From an uncultured Clostridia bacterium (GTDB lineage: Bacteria > Bacillota > Clostridia > Oscillospirales > Acutalibacteraceae), in NCBI GenBank assembly GCA_946500295.1, contig CAMMVF010000001.1:1-64000 (forward strand): a stretch of 64,000 bases of DNA. Reading direction: 5' to 3'. Below the pieces are notes generated by a model, which searched no databases, was not told the origin of the DNA, and saw only the letters and a program-made list of their open reading frames with translations. Within the stretch, counting starts at the first letter, position 1. Each line of letters starts with the position of its first letter. A program made the translations under genes and the position numbers. Below are positions 25,191 to 33,643 of the stretch, in pieces.

Positions 25191-26123
25191 ATGGAAGAGA
25201 GAAACAAAGGGGAAAATAGAGCGCGCTCCGATGACTATTACCGTCAGCGGGCTATTCGCCGCAAACGAGAGCGTGCTATAAAAAAGAGAAGAAGAAAGAT
25301 AGTTGCCGTGGGTTTGCTTGTGCTTGTAATTATAATCGCCTTGCTTGTAACCATGTTCAGCTGTATAGGCAGTTGTATTGGCTCGGGCGATACCACGGCT
25401 GCCTCGGCGTCTGCACAGTTAGCCGAAACTGAGCTTACCGAGCCTGCCGCAGACGCAAGCGAAAGCACAGAGCCGGCCAACGCCTCCGCGACGGTAGATA
25501 CAAGCTATTTTGACGACGCAGTCTTTGTGGGAGACAGTGTTACCATGAGCTTTTCCATGTATGTGGATTCACAAAGAAGTCAGGGTATAGACTGTCTGGG
25601 AGACGCCTACATTCTCAGCGCAGGAAGCCTTAGCTACTCTAACTCCCTTTTGCCGGTGGGCGACCCGAACTGTGTGCTCCCTGTTTATCAGGGCGTACAG
25701 CAGCCGCTTGAGGACAGTATAGCCCAGATAGGCGCTAAAAAGGTGTATATAATGCTGGGCGTAAACGATATAGGCGGCTACGATATGGATACGGTAATGG
25801 AGAATGTGGATACGGTGCTGAACAATATCCTTGAAAAATCTCCGGACGCTAAAATTTATATCCAATCCGTCACTCCGAGAGTAAAGTCCACAAATGACCA
25901 ATTCCCGGACATAGACACTATTAGGGCTTTTAACGAGAGAATGAAGGCTTACGCCAAAGAAAACGGTCATTACTACTTGGATATATATTCTGCGGTGGCA
26001 GACGAGGAAGGATTTTTGAAGGACGAGTATTGCAGTGACCCTGATTCTATGGGGATTCATTTCACCATGGAAGCGGACGCCAAATGGGAGGAATATCTTC
26101 TTAACCATCCCGAGGGAGAATAA
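25191..26123 (+). CDS. Membrane-anchored SGNH/GDSL hydrolase
   Basis: 310 residues. A very basic cytoplasmic N-terminus (RRKRERAIKKRRRK), one transmembrane helix (about 38-62), an alanine/threonine/glutamate-rich linker, then an SGNH esterase domain from about 105: block I FVGDSVTMSF, block III LGVNDIGGY, and block V DPDSMGIHF with the Asp-His pair. It probably removes or moves acyl (acetyl) groups on envelope glycans outside the cell. Located 40 bp after DUF4358 lipoprotein 1. Confidence 0.85.
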   Translation: MEERNKGENRARSDDYYRQRAIRRKRERAIKKRRRKIVAVGLLVLVIIIALLVTMFSCIGSCIGSGDTTAASASAQLAETELTEPAADASESTEPANASATVDTSYFDDAVFVGDSVTMSFSMYVDSQRSQGIDCLGDAYILSAGSLSYSNSLLPVGDPNCVLPVYQGVQQPLEDSIAQIGAKKVYIMLGVNDIGGYDMDTVMENVDTVLNNILEKSPDAKIYIQSVTPRVKSTNDQFPDIDTIRAFNERMKAYAKENGHYYLDIYSAVADEEGFLKDEYCSDPDSMGIHFTMEADAKWEEYLLNHPEGE

Positions 26124-26165
26124 AGAAAGTTAACTTAAGATGGAGAGAAACAGAGAGGAAAGATT

Positions 26166-26657
26166 ATGAAAATAAAGGCAATTTCAAAGGCGGCGTTAAT
26201 TTTCGCGCTTGTGATTATTACAGCAGTTTCCGTTTGCTCCTGCTCCGATAATGGCAGTACGGCTGAACCGGAGGTAGAATCTATAGTAAACGCTATCATC
26301 GCCGAGTACCCGCTTTCTGACGCAATGAACAAGGTCGAGGGCGAGGACAAGATAAAGAATGTATACGGACTTACCACTGAAGACTATTCAGAGTTTGTAG
26401 CCTACGTAAATAATTCCGGCACAGACCAGGACGAGATAGTCATAGTAAAGGCGGCAAGCTCCGACAAGGTAGCGGGAATTGAGGAAAAGCTCAACAATAA
26501 GATGACCGCTAAGCTGAATTCTACAAAGAACTACCTGCCCGAGCAGTATTCTATGATAGAAAAATGCGAGGTTAAATCAAACGGCAATTATGTCAGAATG
26601 ATAATCTCGCCTGACGCAGAGGGAATGGTAGCGATTTATAATAAGCAATTTGAGTAA
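26166..26657 (+). CDS. DUF4358 lipoprotein 2
   Basis: 163 residues, paralogue of the gene at 24680: signal peptide with a lipobox around SVCSC, then the same domain (VNAIIAEYPLSDAMNKVE..., IVIVKAASSDKVAGIEEKLNNKM..., GNYVRMIISPDAEGMVAIYNKQFE). GAGAGGAAAG precedes the ATG. Duplicated and separated by the SGNH gene, suggesting two related lipoproteins working with the same acyl-handling enzymes. Confidence 0.8.
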   Translation: MKIKAISKAALIFALVIITAVSVCSCSDNGSTAEPEVESIVNAIIAEYPLSDAMNKVEGEDKIKNVYGLTTEDYSEFVAYVNNSGTDQDEIVIVKAASSDKVAGIEEKLNNKMTAKLNSTKNYLPEQYSMIEKCEVKSNGNYVRMIISPDAEGMVAIYNKQFE

Positions 26658-26706
26658 GACGACGACCTTTTAAATTCTGTATATAAAATAAGGATAAACA
26701 GCCTTT

Positions 26707-26745
26707 GACCCGACAGCGGCGAAGAAGCTCTGTCGGGTTAAACTG
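26707..26745 (+). terminator. Possible internal terminator
   Basis: GACCCGACAG / CTGTCGGGTT stem-loop between the second lipoprotein and the MBOAT gene; the following U-run is poor, so read-through is plausible. Confidence 0.4.
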
Positions 26746-26783
26746 TTATAAATCAGTATGTGAAAAAAGGAGTGGTGGGATAA

Positions 26784-28181
26784 ATGGTTTTTTCCAGTTT
26801 GATCTTCCTGTTTTTGTACCTGCCGGTGACGCTGCTAATTTATTACCTCATACCGAGAAGGTTTAAAAATGTTTTTCTGTTTTTAATCAGTCTTGTTTTT
26901 TACGGTTGGGGCGAGCCGATGTTTGTATTTTTGATGCTCGGCTCCATCTTTATCAATTACATCCATGCCTACTTAATATATACGCACAGGGATAATAAGA
27001 GCTTTAGCAAGAAGCTGGTTGTTTCTTCGGTGATAATCAACCTTGCGCTTCTTGCTTTCTTTAAATATGCGGGCTTTATAGGCGAAACGCTCAATATCGT
27101 TCTGCCGTTTTTGAATATCCCGGTTATATCAATCCCGCTTCCTATTGGAATTTCATTTTACACCTTCCAGACGATGTCCTGTGTAATCGACGTGTACAGG
27201 GGCGACGCTCCGGCAAAGAAGAACTTTATAACCTTCGGCACCTATGTTGTGCTGTTCCCACAGCTTATAGCAGGTCCTATAGTCCGTTATATGGACGTTG
27301 CCGATCAGCTCGATAACCGGCGCGAGAATATGGATCAGTTTGTTGACGGCGTGAAGCTTTTCATGGTCGGTATGGGTAAGAAGATACTTATAGCAAACCA
27401 GATGGGGCTGTTGTGGGACAGCCTTAGGGCTACAGGAGAGCAAAACGGTATAATAGGCAGCTGGATAGGAATTATAGCGTACAGCTTCCAGATTTACTTT
27501 GATTTCAGCGGATATTCCGACATGGCCATAGGACTTGGCAGGATGCTGGGCTTTGAATTCCTCAAAAACTTCGATTATCCCTATATATCAAAGACAATTA
27601 CCGAGTTTTGGCGCAGATGGCATATTTCGCTGAGCACTTGGTTCAAGGAATATGTCTATATACCGCTGGGAGGAAACCGAAAGGGCGTACCGAGACAAAT
27701 ACTCAACTTGATTATAGTTTGGGCTTGTACCGGACTTTGGCACGGCGCCTCGCTAAACTTCCTTTTGTGGGGATTATATTTCGGAGTGCTGCTTATCATA
27801 GAAAAATTTGTGCTGATGCGCTTTCTCAATAAGCTCCCAGCTTTCATCCAGCATATTTATGCTCTCTTCCTTATCTGTATAGGCTGGGTAATCTTCTACT
27901 TTGAGGACTTGGGGCAGCTGTGGAGCTACCTTTGCAGCCTGTTTAACCCGGAATACGGGCTTATCGCTTCCGACGCTTTCCACATTGTTATGTCATATCT
28001 TCCGCTTCTCGTTGTTGCGGTGCTCGCAAGCACTCCGCTTGCCTTCAAGCTTTATCAGAAGCTCAGGGATTGGCGTTATATTTGGATTCCAGAAACGGGG
28101 CTTTGCCTGGGAGGATTGCTCATTTGTACCGCCTCCCTCGTAAGCCAAAGCTATAATCCATTTATCTACTTCAGATTTTAA
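26784..28181 (+). CDS. MBOAT family O-acyltransferase (AlgI/DltB-like)
   Basis: 465 residues with about ten transmembrane helices. Motifs of the AlgI branch are clear: FDFSGYSDMAIGLGRMLGF, ITEFWRRWHISLSTWFKEY and YVYIPLGGNRKG, plus the catalytic histidine in LWHGASLNFLLWG. These enzymes pass acyl groups from a cytoplasmic donor across the membrane to an extracellular acceptor. AAAAAGGAGTGG precedes the ATG. The DHHW protein encoded next is the expected extracellular transferase partner. Confidence 0.93.
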   Translation: MVFSSLIFLFLYLPVTLLIYYLIPRRFKNVFLFLISLVFYGWGEPMFVFLMLGSIFINYIHAYLIYTHRDNKSFSKKLVVSSVIINLALLAFFKYAGFIGETLNIVLPFLNIPVISIPLPIGISFYTFQTMSCVIDVYRGDAPAKKNFITFGTYVVLFPQLIAGPIVRYMDVADQLDNRRENMDQFVDGVKLFMVGMGKKILIANQMGLLWDSLRATGEQNGIIGSWIGIIAYSFQIYFDFSGYSDMAIGLGRMLGFEFLKNFDYPYISKTITEFWRRWHISLSTWFKEYVYIPLGGNRKGVPRQILNLIIVWACTGLWHGASLNFLLWGLYFGVLLIIEKFVLMRFLNKLPAFIQHIYALFLICIGWVIFYFEDLGQLWSYLCSLFNPEYGLIASDAFHIVMSYLPLLVVAVLASTPLAFKLYQKLRDWRYIWIPETGLCLGGLLICTASLVSQSYNPFIYFRF

Positions 28182-28222
28182 GGGGATTACGCAGCAAATA
28201 AAAGGAAAGGAAGAGGATAAAG

Positions 28223-29374
28223 TTGAACAAGAAAAAACTCCTTCATTTTATACCTGCCGTTGTATTTTTGGTATTTATATATGTGATGTGCCTGTTGTTT
28301 ATCTTCCAGCCCAAGGAGGATTACTCCGCAAATGAAAAGCGCTATCTTGAGAAATTCCCCGATATGTCGGCGGAAAATATTCTTTTCGGAGACTTTGACT
28401 CGGAGTTTGAAAGCTATATGGCAGATCATGTTGCAGGGAGAACCTTTTTCGTTGGGCTGAATGCCTACTATGATTTGTACACCGGCAGAAACGGCGCAAA
28501 CGGAGTATATGCCTGCGCCGACAACTACCTTATAAACGACCCGGTGGACAGAAAAAACCACATTGAGTCAAATCTCGGCATATTTTCTCAGTTTACCCAG
28601 GACAACAATCTGAACACAAACATAATGATAATCCCGAGCACCGGTTATATAATGGGCGACAAGCTCCCTGCAAACCACAAGGATTATCTCGATGGGGAAT
28701 ATTTCGATACAATCGAGAAAAACTGCGGGAGCATGAATTTTATAAATGTTGAGGACGCTTTCAAAACTGCCGCCGCAAATGGGGAGCAGCTTTATTGCAG
28801 AACCGACCACCACTGGACTACTCCGGGAGCCTACCTTGCCTACACCGAATATTGCCGTGCGGCAGGGCTTGAGGCTGTGCCGGAGGAAAGCTATGACAAG
28901 ACCACGGTCAGCGGTTTTTACGGGACGACCTACTCTACCAGCGGACTGTGGAACACTCCGCCTGATAATATAGAATTCTGGGAAAATCGAGATAACATTG
29001 GCGCAGTAAATGTAAAGATAACCGAGGGCAGCGAGAGCGAGGAATATGACAGTTACTTTTTTCTAAGTCATCTTGAGGAGGAAGATAAGTACCCGACCTT
29101 CCTCGACGGAAACCATGCGCTGGTGGAAATAACCAATGAAAACGCAGACGGCGGTACTATCCTCGTAATTAAGGACAGCTATGCTCATGCGATGATGCCG
29201 TTCCTTTCTGAGAATTACTCAAAGATAATCATGGTAGATCTGCGCTACTATAAAGCGCCAATATCCGCCTTGCTCGATACAGACGGAGACGGCGAAAACG
29301 ATATAACCGACTGTTTGGTGCTTTACAGCATGGAAAACTTTGCTACAGATACGGATATTCCGTTCTTGTCATAA
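28223..29374 (+). CDS. DHHW family protein (AlgJ/AlgX-like acetyltransferase partner)
   Basis: 383 residues, one N-terminal transmembrane helix (about 8-28) and an extracellular SGNH-like domain. The name-giving motif is seen as CRTDHHWTTPGAYLAY near residue 195; the later IKDSYAHAMMPFL is the catalytic Ser block. The start is TTG with GGAAGAGG upstream. It lies 41 bp after the MBOAT gene. Together the two form the usual module that O-acetylates an exported polysaccharide or wall polymer. Confidence 0.88.
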   Translation: MNKKKLLHFIPAVVFLVFIYVMCLLFIFQPKEDYSANEKRYLEKFPDMSAENILFGDFDSEFESYMADHVAGRTFFVGLNAYYDLYTGRNGANGVYACADNYLINDPVDRKNHIESNLGIFSQFTQDNNLNTNIMIIPSTGYIMGDKLPANHKDYLDGEYFDTIEKNCGSMNFINVEDAFKTAAANGEQLYCRTDHHWTTPGAYLAYTEYCRAAGLEAVPEESYDKTTVSGFYGTTYSTSGLWNTPPDNIEFWENRDNIGAVNVKITEGSESEEYDSYFFLSHLEEEDKYPTFLDGNHALVEITNENADGGTILVIKDSYAHAMMPFLSENYSKIIMVDLRYYKAPISALLDTDGDGENDITDCLVLYSMENFATDTDIPFLS

Positions 29375-29462
29375 TTGAGCAGCTTGCAAGCTATGCTTGC
29401 GGATTTGAAGCAGGCTGCGGCTGCGCCCGAATACAGCCGCAGCACCGAAGCGGGGACTAAGT

Positions 29463-30563
29463 ATGAAAGCTAAAAAATCGAAAGATAAGAAAAAAATTAA
29501 AAGCATAGAGACTGAGGACGAGGTAGCACAGCGAGCCGAGAACTCCGCAGAGTCCGCAGAAGGAGCACAGCAAAAAAAGAAAAAAAGCTCCAAGGCGGGT
29601 CAAATAGCTTTTAAGCTGATAACTCTGCTGATTTTCCTTGCTGGTGTAGCGCTTTTGATGTATCCTTCGCTGGGTAATATTATCAGCTGCACTCAGCAGC
29701 ATCAGGTAATCGAGGAATACGAGAAGCAGGTAGCCGAGATGCGAAAGAATGACGTTGAGCATCAGAAGAAGCTTGCAGTTGACTATAACAATATGCTTTC
29801 GACTATTACTCTGCAAGACCCGTTTATGCAGGAGGAAGAAGCAACAGAGGCTGCCACTGAACAAAGCCTTGACGACTACTACGAGATGCTGCAAATCGGC
29901 TCCGATAATATGATGGGCTATATAAAGATTCCCCAAATATCTATATCCATTCCGATTTACCACGACGCTACCGAGGTTCAGCTTCAAAAGGGCATCGGTC
30001 ACTTAAAGGGAACCTCGCTGCCGATTGGCGGAGAGAGTACACACTGCGTATTGTCCGGGCACACGGGAGTGCCGGGAAATATGCTGTTTACCGACCTCGA
30101 CAAGATGGAAATAGGGGATAAGTTCTATCTGCACGTACTTGATGAGGTTTTGGCTTACAGGGTTGACCAGATTATGGTGGTAGATCCGGACGATACCTCT
30201 CAGATTCAGATAGTGCCGGGCAAGGACTACTGCACGCTGCTGACCTGCACCCCCTACGGAATCAACTCGCACCGGCTGCTTGTCAGAGGAGAGAGAACAA
30301 CCTATATCCCGGGTGAGGATGATGATAATATGGAGGTAATCGAGGTAACGGACGAGCAGGGAAATGTAATTGATACCAAGGTAGCTCCGAAGGACTATAT
30401 TGAAATATTGGGTATAAGAATCCCTATGTGGGTGGCTTATATTTTGCTGCCGATATGCGTGCTTGTGCTGATTTTCCTCATTCTAATGATAGTTCGCCAC
30501 CACCTGAGACATACGGCCGGGAATGTTCACAATAAGAAAAAGCGTAAAGATAAGAATAAGTAA
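29463..30563 (+). CDS. Class C (pilus-type) sortase
   Basis: 366 residues. Lysine-rich cytoplasmic start, transmembrane helix about 48-70, a coiled region, then the sortase fold. Catalytic His in LSGHTG, Cys in TLLTCTPYGINSHRLLVRG with the Arg. DPF at residues 119-121 matches the 'lid' that covers the active site in pilin-polymerising class C sortases. A second transmembrane helix (about 320-343) and a basic tail also fit class C. No pilin or other LPXTG protein is encoded here. The ribosome binding site is weak. Confidence 0.88.
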   Translation: MKAKKSKDKKKIKSIETEDEVAQRAENSAESAEGAQQKKKKSSKAGQIAFKLITLLIFLAGVALLMYPSLGNIISCTQQHQVIEEYEKQVAEMRKNDVEHQKKLAVDYNNMLSTITLQDPFMQEEEATEAATEQSLDDYYEMLQIGSDNMMGYIKIPQISISIPIYHDATEVQLQKGIGHLKGTSLPIGGESTHCVLSGHTGVPGNMLFTDLDKMEIGDKFYLHVLDEVLAYRVDQIMVVDPDDTSQIQIVPGKDYCTLLTCTPYGINSHRLLVRGERTTYIPGEDDDNMEVIEVTDEQGNVIDTKVAPKDYIEILGIRIPMWVAYILLPICVLVLIFLILMIVRHHLRHTAGNVHNKKKRKDKNK

Positions 30564-30576
30564 AATTATAAAAAAT

Positions 30577-30628
30577 AAAAAGCTGTATCCGACTAACTGA
30601 ATGTGGTCAGATACGGCTTTTTATATTT
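30577..30628 (+). terminator. Terminator of the envelope cluster
   Basis: AAAAAGCTGTATCCGAC... pairs with ...GTCAGATACGGCTTTTT, followed by ATATTTG. Confidence 0.8.
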
Positions 30629-30774
30629 GATTATTCCTTCCCTTTACCGGCTTATTTTATTTCAGGTAATCAAGGTAAAATGATAGGCTCAAAATGAGTA
30701 AATATATTTTTAGCCGATGCAATATTATAATTCGGAGCGGAGAGTAAAACGTAGTGTGGTGCGGCGTGGCGCTG

Positions 30775-30805
30775 TTGACAAAATTCGACGTGAATGATTT
30801 AATAT
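30775..30805 (+). promoter_or_regulatory. Promoter of the Nif11-like/WYL operon
   Basis: TTGACA followed by TTTAAT at 17 bp or TAATAT at 19 bp. The -10 choice is open. Confidence 0.55.
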
Positions 30806-30836
30806 AGATATATTAAACTACGGAGGAAGTGGTCGT

Positions 30837-31145
30837 ATGAGTATTCAAAATGAGATTGACAGACTGATGGACAACGTAAGGAGTAATCCTCAGCTTCGAG
30901 AAGACCTGCTTGCGGCCGCGAAGTCGGACGATCCGATGAAGTCGTTTTGCGATGTGTGCGTGAAAAACGGGTATGAAATCTACCTCGGCGAACTTTTCGC
31001 TTACGGGCAGGATATGAACGACGCAAAGCTTCGAAGTGTAAACGGCGGCGGAGTAAACGCCATAGACGGCTGGGACGACGCCTTTGGAATGTTGATAAAG
31101 GAAATTGAGAATATAAGCTGTAAGCCGGAGGAGAGTAATGGCTAA
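30837..31145 (+). CDS. Nif11-like leader peptide domain protein
   Basis: 102 residues. The first 60 (IDRLMDNVRSNPQLREDLL..., VKNGYEIYLGELFAYG) follow the Nif11-type RiPP leader pattern, in which a helical leader ends near a Gly-Gly cleavage site, here LRSVNGGG. The putative core, about 35 residues, has one Cys, few Ser/Thr and a Trp. AGGAAGTGG precedes the ATG. The 3' end overlaps the WYL gene by 8 bp. No maturase or peptidase-transporter is adjacent, so it is either an orphan precursor or a small regulatory partner of the WYL protein. Domain call moderate; product unknown. Confidence 0.6.
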   Translation: MSIQNEIDRLMDNVRSNPQLREDLLAAAKSDDPMKSFCDVCVKNGYEIYLGELFAYGQDMNDAKLRSVNGGGVNAIDGWDDAFGMLIKEIENISCKPEESNG

Positions 31146-32157
31146 GGGAGCGAATCAAAAATTAAAGGCGATGTATCTTGCGAAAATCCTTCTCGAAAAT
31201 ACAGACGAGGATAACGCCATGACCATGAGCGAGCTGATAGCCGCTTTGCAGATGTACGGAATTAGCGCGGAGCGCAAGAGTATATACGACGATATAGAGG
31301 CGCTGAGGGTTTTCGGGCTTGATGTTGCCACGAGAAAGGGCAGAAGCTATGAATACTTCATAGCCCAGCGGGACTTTCAGCTTCCTGAGCTGAAGCTTTT
31401 GGTGGACGCCGTGCAGTCGTCTAAGTTTATCACCGAGCGCAAGTCGGAGCAGCTCATAAAAAAACTCGAGCACCTCACCAGCAAGAAACAGGCGGAGCAG
31501 CTGCAAAGGCAGATTTGCATTAAAAATCGTGTCAAGACGATGAACGAAAGTATATATTACAACGTCGATAAGATCCACACCGCCATCTCTGCGGGGCAGA
31601 AAATTTGCTTTAAGTATTATGAGTGGAGGGTTTTCTCGGGCGCAGGCGAGAAGCTGAAAAAGCAGCTCAAGCGAGGAGGAGCCAACTACATAATCAGCCC
31701 GTGGGAGCTTGTATGGGACGATGAAAACTACTATCTCATCGGCTATGACAGCCTTGCGAAGATGATAAAGCATTACAGAGTGGACAAGATGACCTCCATA
31801 GAGCTTGCCGACGAAAAGAGAGAGGGTCAGGAGTTTTTCAAGGACTTCAACATCAGCGACTACCAGAAAAAGACCTTCTCGATGTTTGCAGGCGAGGAGG
31901 AAAAGGTAACGATGCGCTTTTCAAACGACAAGGTCGGGGTAGTTGTCGACCGCTTTGGCAAGGATATTATAATCACAAAATGCGATCAATCCAGCTTTCA
32001 GGTGACCGTCAGCGTAAACGTGAGCCCGCAGTTTATGGGCTGGGTCTTTGCATTGGGCGAGGACGTAAAAATATTATCGCCCTCATCTGTTGTAACACAG
32101 TTTAAAAAACAGAGCAAGAAAGTCGCTAAGCTTTATAAGGACAAGGAGAAAAAGTAA
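31138..32157 (+). CDS. WYL domain transcriptional regulator
   Basis: 339 residues. N-terminal winged helix (about 8-70: AMTMSELIAALQMYGISAERKSIYDDIEAL), then a WYL domain (about 140-215, IVQ-like core YIISPWELVWDDENYYLIGYD) and a C-terminal WCX extension. WYL proteins bind nucleic acids or nucleotides and often control DNA-damage or defence loci. Translationally coupled to the Nif11-like gene and followed 2 bp later by an AlkD-like gene, so the three form an operon. Confidence 0.9.
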   Translation: MAKGANQKLKAMYLAKILLENTDEDNAMTMSELIAALQMYGISAERKSIYDDIEALRVFGLDVATRKGRSYEYFIAQRDFQLPELKLLVDAVQSSKFITERKSEQLIKKLEHLTSKKQAEQLQRQICIKNRVKTMNESIYYNVDKIHTAISAGQKICFKYYEWRVFSGAGEKLKKQLKRGGANYIISPWELVWDDENYYLIGYDSLAKMIKHYRVDKMTSIELADEKREGQEFFKDFNISDYQKKTFSMFAGEEEKVTMRFSNDKVGVVVDRFGKDIIITKCDQSSFQVTVSVNVSPQFMGWVFALGEDVKILSPSSVVTQFKKQSKKVAKLYKDKEKK

Positions 32158-32159
32158 CT

Positions 32160-32891
32160 ATGGACTTTGATGGCGAAGAAATTTTAAAGGTGCTGTTTTC
32201 CCTTGCTGATGAAGAGTACAGGGATTTCCAATCGACGCTTGTGCCGAATAAAAGCGGAGTGGTAGGCTCTCTTGTTCCCGGTGATAAGGGGATAATCGGG
32301 GTCAGAATGCCTAGGCTCAGAGCCTTGGCGAAAGAGATAGCCAAAAGCGACTATTGGGAGGATTTTCTAAAATCCGGCGGTCACGGGCTTTATGAGGAGG
32401 ATATGCTCAAGGGGCTTGTAATCGGGCTTGCTAAATGTCCGGAGCGGCAAAGACTGGAATATGTCAAGAGCTTTGTGCCGACCATTGACAACTGGGCTGT
32501 ATGCGACTGCTTTACCGGCTCTCTTAAAAGCTACAAAAAACAGCCCGAGCTCATTGAGGATTATGTAAACTCCTGTCTTTTCAGCGACAGCGAGTTCACC
32601 GTGCGCTTTGCCGCTTGTATGCTGATGGACTATTTTATAAACGACGAATATATAGATTCAACGCTTGAAAAGCTCTCCTCAATCACGCACGACGGCTATT
32701 ATGTGAAAATGGGCGTGGCGTGGGCGCTTTCGGTGTGCTTTGTAAAATACAGGGACAAGACCCTTGAGCTTTTTTCTGATTGCAGATTGAATCCATGGAC
32801 ACAGAACAAGGCGATTCAAAAATGCCGGGAATCATACAGGATCAGCCTTGATGATAAGGAGCTGCTGCTTAAATACAAGCTGAAGTCTTAA
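32160..32891 (+). CDS. AlkD-like DNA alkylation repair protein
   Basis: 243 residues, all-helical HEAT-like repeat protein. Typical segments: GIRMPRLRALAKEIAKS-like (here GVRMPRLRALAKEI), FVPTIDNWAVCDCF, FTVRFAACMLMDYF and MGVAWALSVCFVKY. AlkD glycosylases remove bulky alkylated bases, though many relatives of this short form are uncharacterised. The ribosome binding site AAGGAG is inside the end of the WYL gene. The repair role suits control by a WYL regulator. Confidence 0.88.
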   Translation: MDFDGEEILKVLFSLADEEYRDFQSTLVPNKSGVVGSLVPGDKGIIGVRMPRLRALAKEIAKSDYWEDFLKSGGHGLYEEDMLKGLVIGLAKCPERQRLEYVKSFVPTIDNWAVCDCFTGSLKSYKKQPELIEDYVNSCLFSDSEFTVRFAACMLMDYFINDEYIDSTLEKLSSITHDGYYVKMGVAWALSVCFVKYRDKTLELFSDCRLNPWTQNKAIQKCRESYRISLDDKELLLKYKLKS

Positions 32892-32919
32892 ACGTTTGTC
32901 GAGGTGATTGATTTATATT

Positions 32920-33609
32920 ATGGAAAAAGTTAATAAAGTCAATACCATGGTTACTCACGAAATGGCGATAACCAGCTTTAGTCTTGCACTGGTGGGCGGT
33001 TATCTCGACGCTTTTACCTATCTTACAAAGGGTCAGGTTTTTGCAAACGCGCAGACCGGAAATATAGTTTTGCTTGGAATTGCGGCGGCTGAGGGTGACT
33101 TTTTGTCTGTTGTGAGAACCTTTGCCCCGATAGCGGCTTTTGTAGTCGGAGTGCTGCTGACCGAGCTGTTTAAGAGAAGCACAACCGTCTTTAAGTGGCA
33201 GAGAATAATTTTGGCTTTTGAGGCGGTACTGCTTTTATTTATAGGCATAGTTCCACTGCCCGATTTTGCGGTCAATGTAATGATCTCGCTCGTTTGCGCT
33301 ATGCAGGTAAACAGCTTTAGAACCACCCACGGACTCAACTTTGCAAGCACCATGTGTACCGGAAATTTGAGGAGCGGTACTGAGAAACTGGCAGAATTTA
33401 TCGAAAAGCGAAACGGACGTGCGCTCAGGCAAAGCCTGAGATATTTTTCAGTTATTTTAATGTTTATCATCGGTGCGTTTTTAGGGGGAACTCTTGCGCC
33501 AAAGATTAAGGATAGCTCTATGTTCCTGTGCGCCGCAGTTTTGGTAATGGTTTTGGTTTATGATTTTATCTATGAAAAATATACTGACAAAAAAGCTGTC
33601 TCGGGGTGA
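32920..33609 (+). CDS. YoaK/DUF1275 family membrane protein
   Basis: 229 residues, about six transmembrane helices. The opening block LVGGYLDAFTYLTKGQVFANAQTGNIVLLG is the DUF1275 hallmark. GAGGTG precedes the ATG at 32920; the upstream TTG of the ORF track is too close to it. It follows the AlkD gene by 28 bp and ends in a terminator that overlaps its last codons. Function of the family is unknown. Confidence 0.85.
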   Translation: MEKVNKVNTMVTHEMAITSFSLALVGGYLDAFTYLTKGQVFANAQTGNIVLLGIAAAEGDFLSVVRTFAPIAAFVVGVLLTELFKRSTTVFKWQRIILAFEAVLLLFIGIVPLPDFAVNVMISLVCAMQVNSFRTTHGLNFASTMCTGNLRSGTEKLAEFIEKRNGRALRQSLRYFSVILMFIIGAFLGGTLAPKIKDSSMFLCAAVLVMVLVYDFIYEKYTDKKAVSG

Positions 33610-33628
33610 TTGAGACAGCTTTTGTATT
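33589..33628 (+). terminator. Terminator after the YoaK-like gene
   Basis: AAAAGCTGTCTC / GAGACAGCTTTT stem-loop; the left arm contains the last codons of the gene. The A-run to its left makes it bidirectional, so it may also end the convergent glycosyltransferase gene. Confidence 0.8.
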
Positions 33629-33643
33629 TCAATGAATATTATT

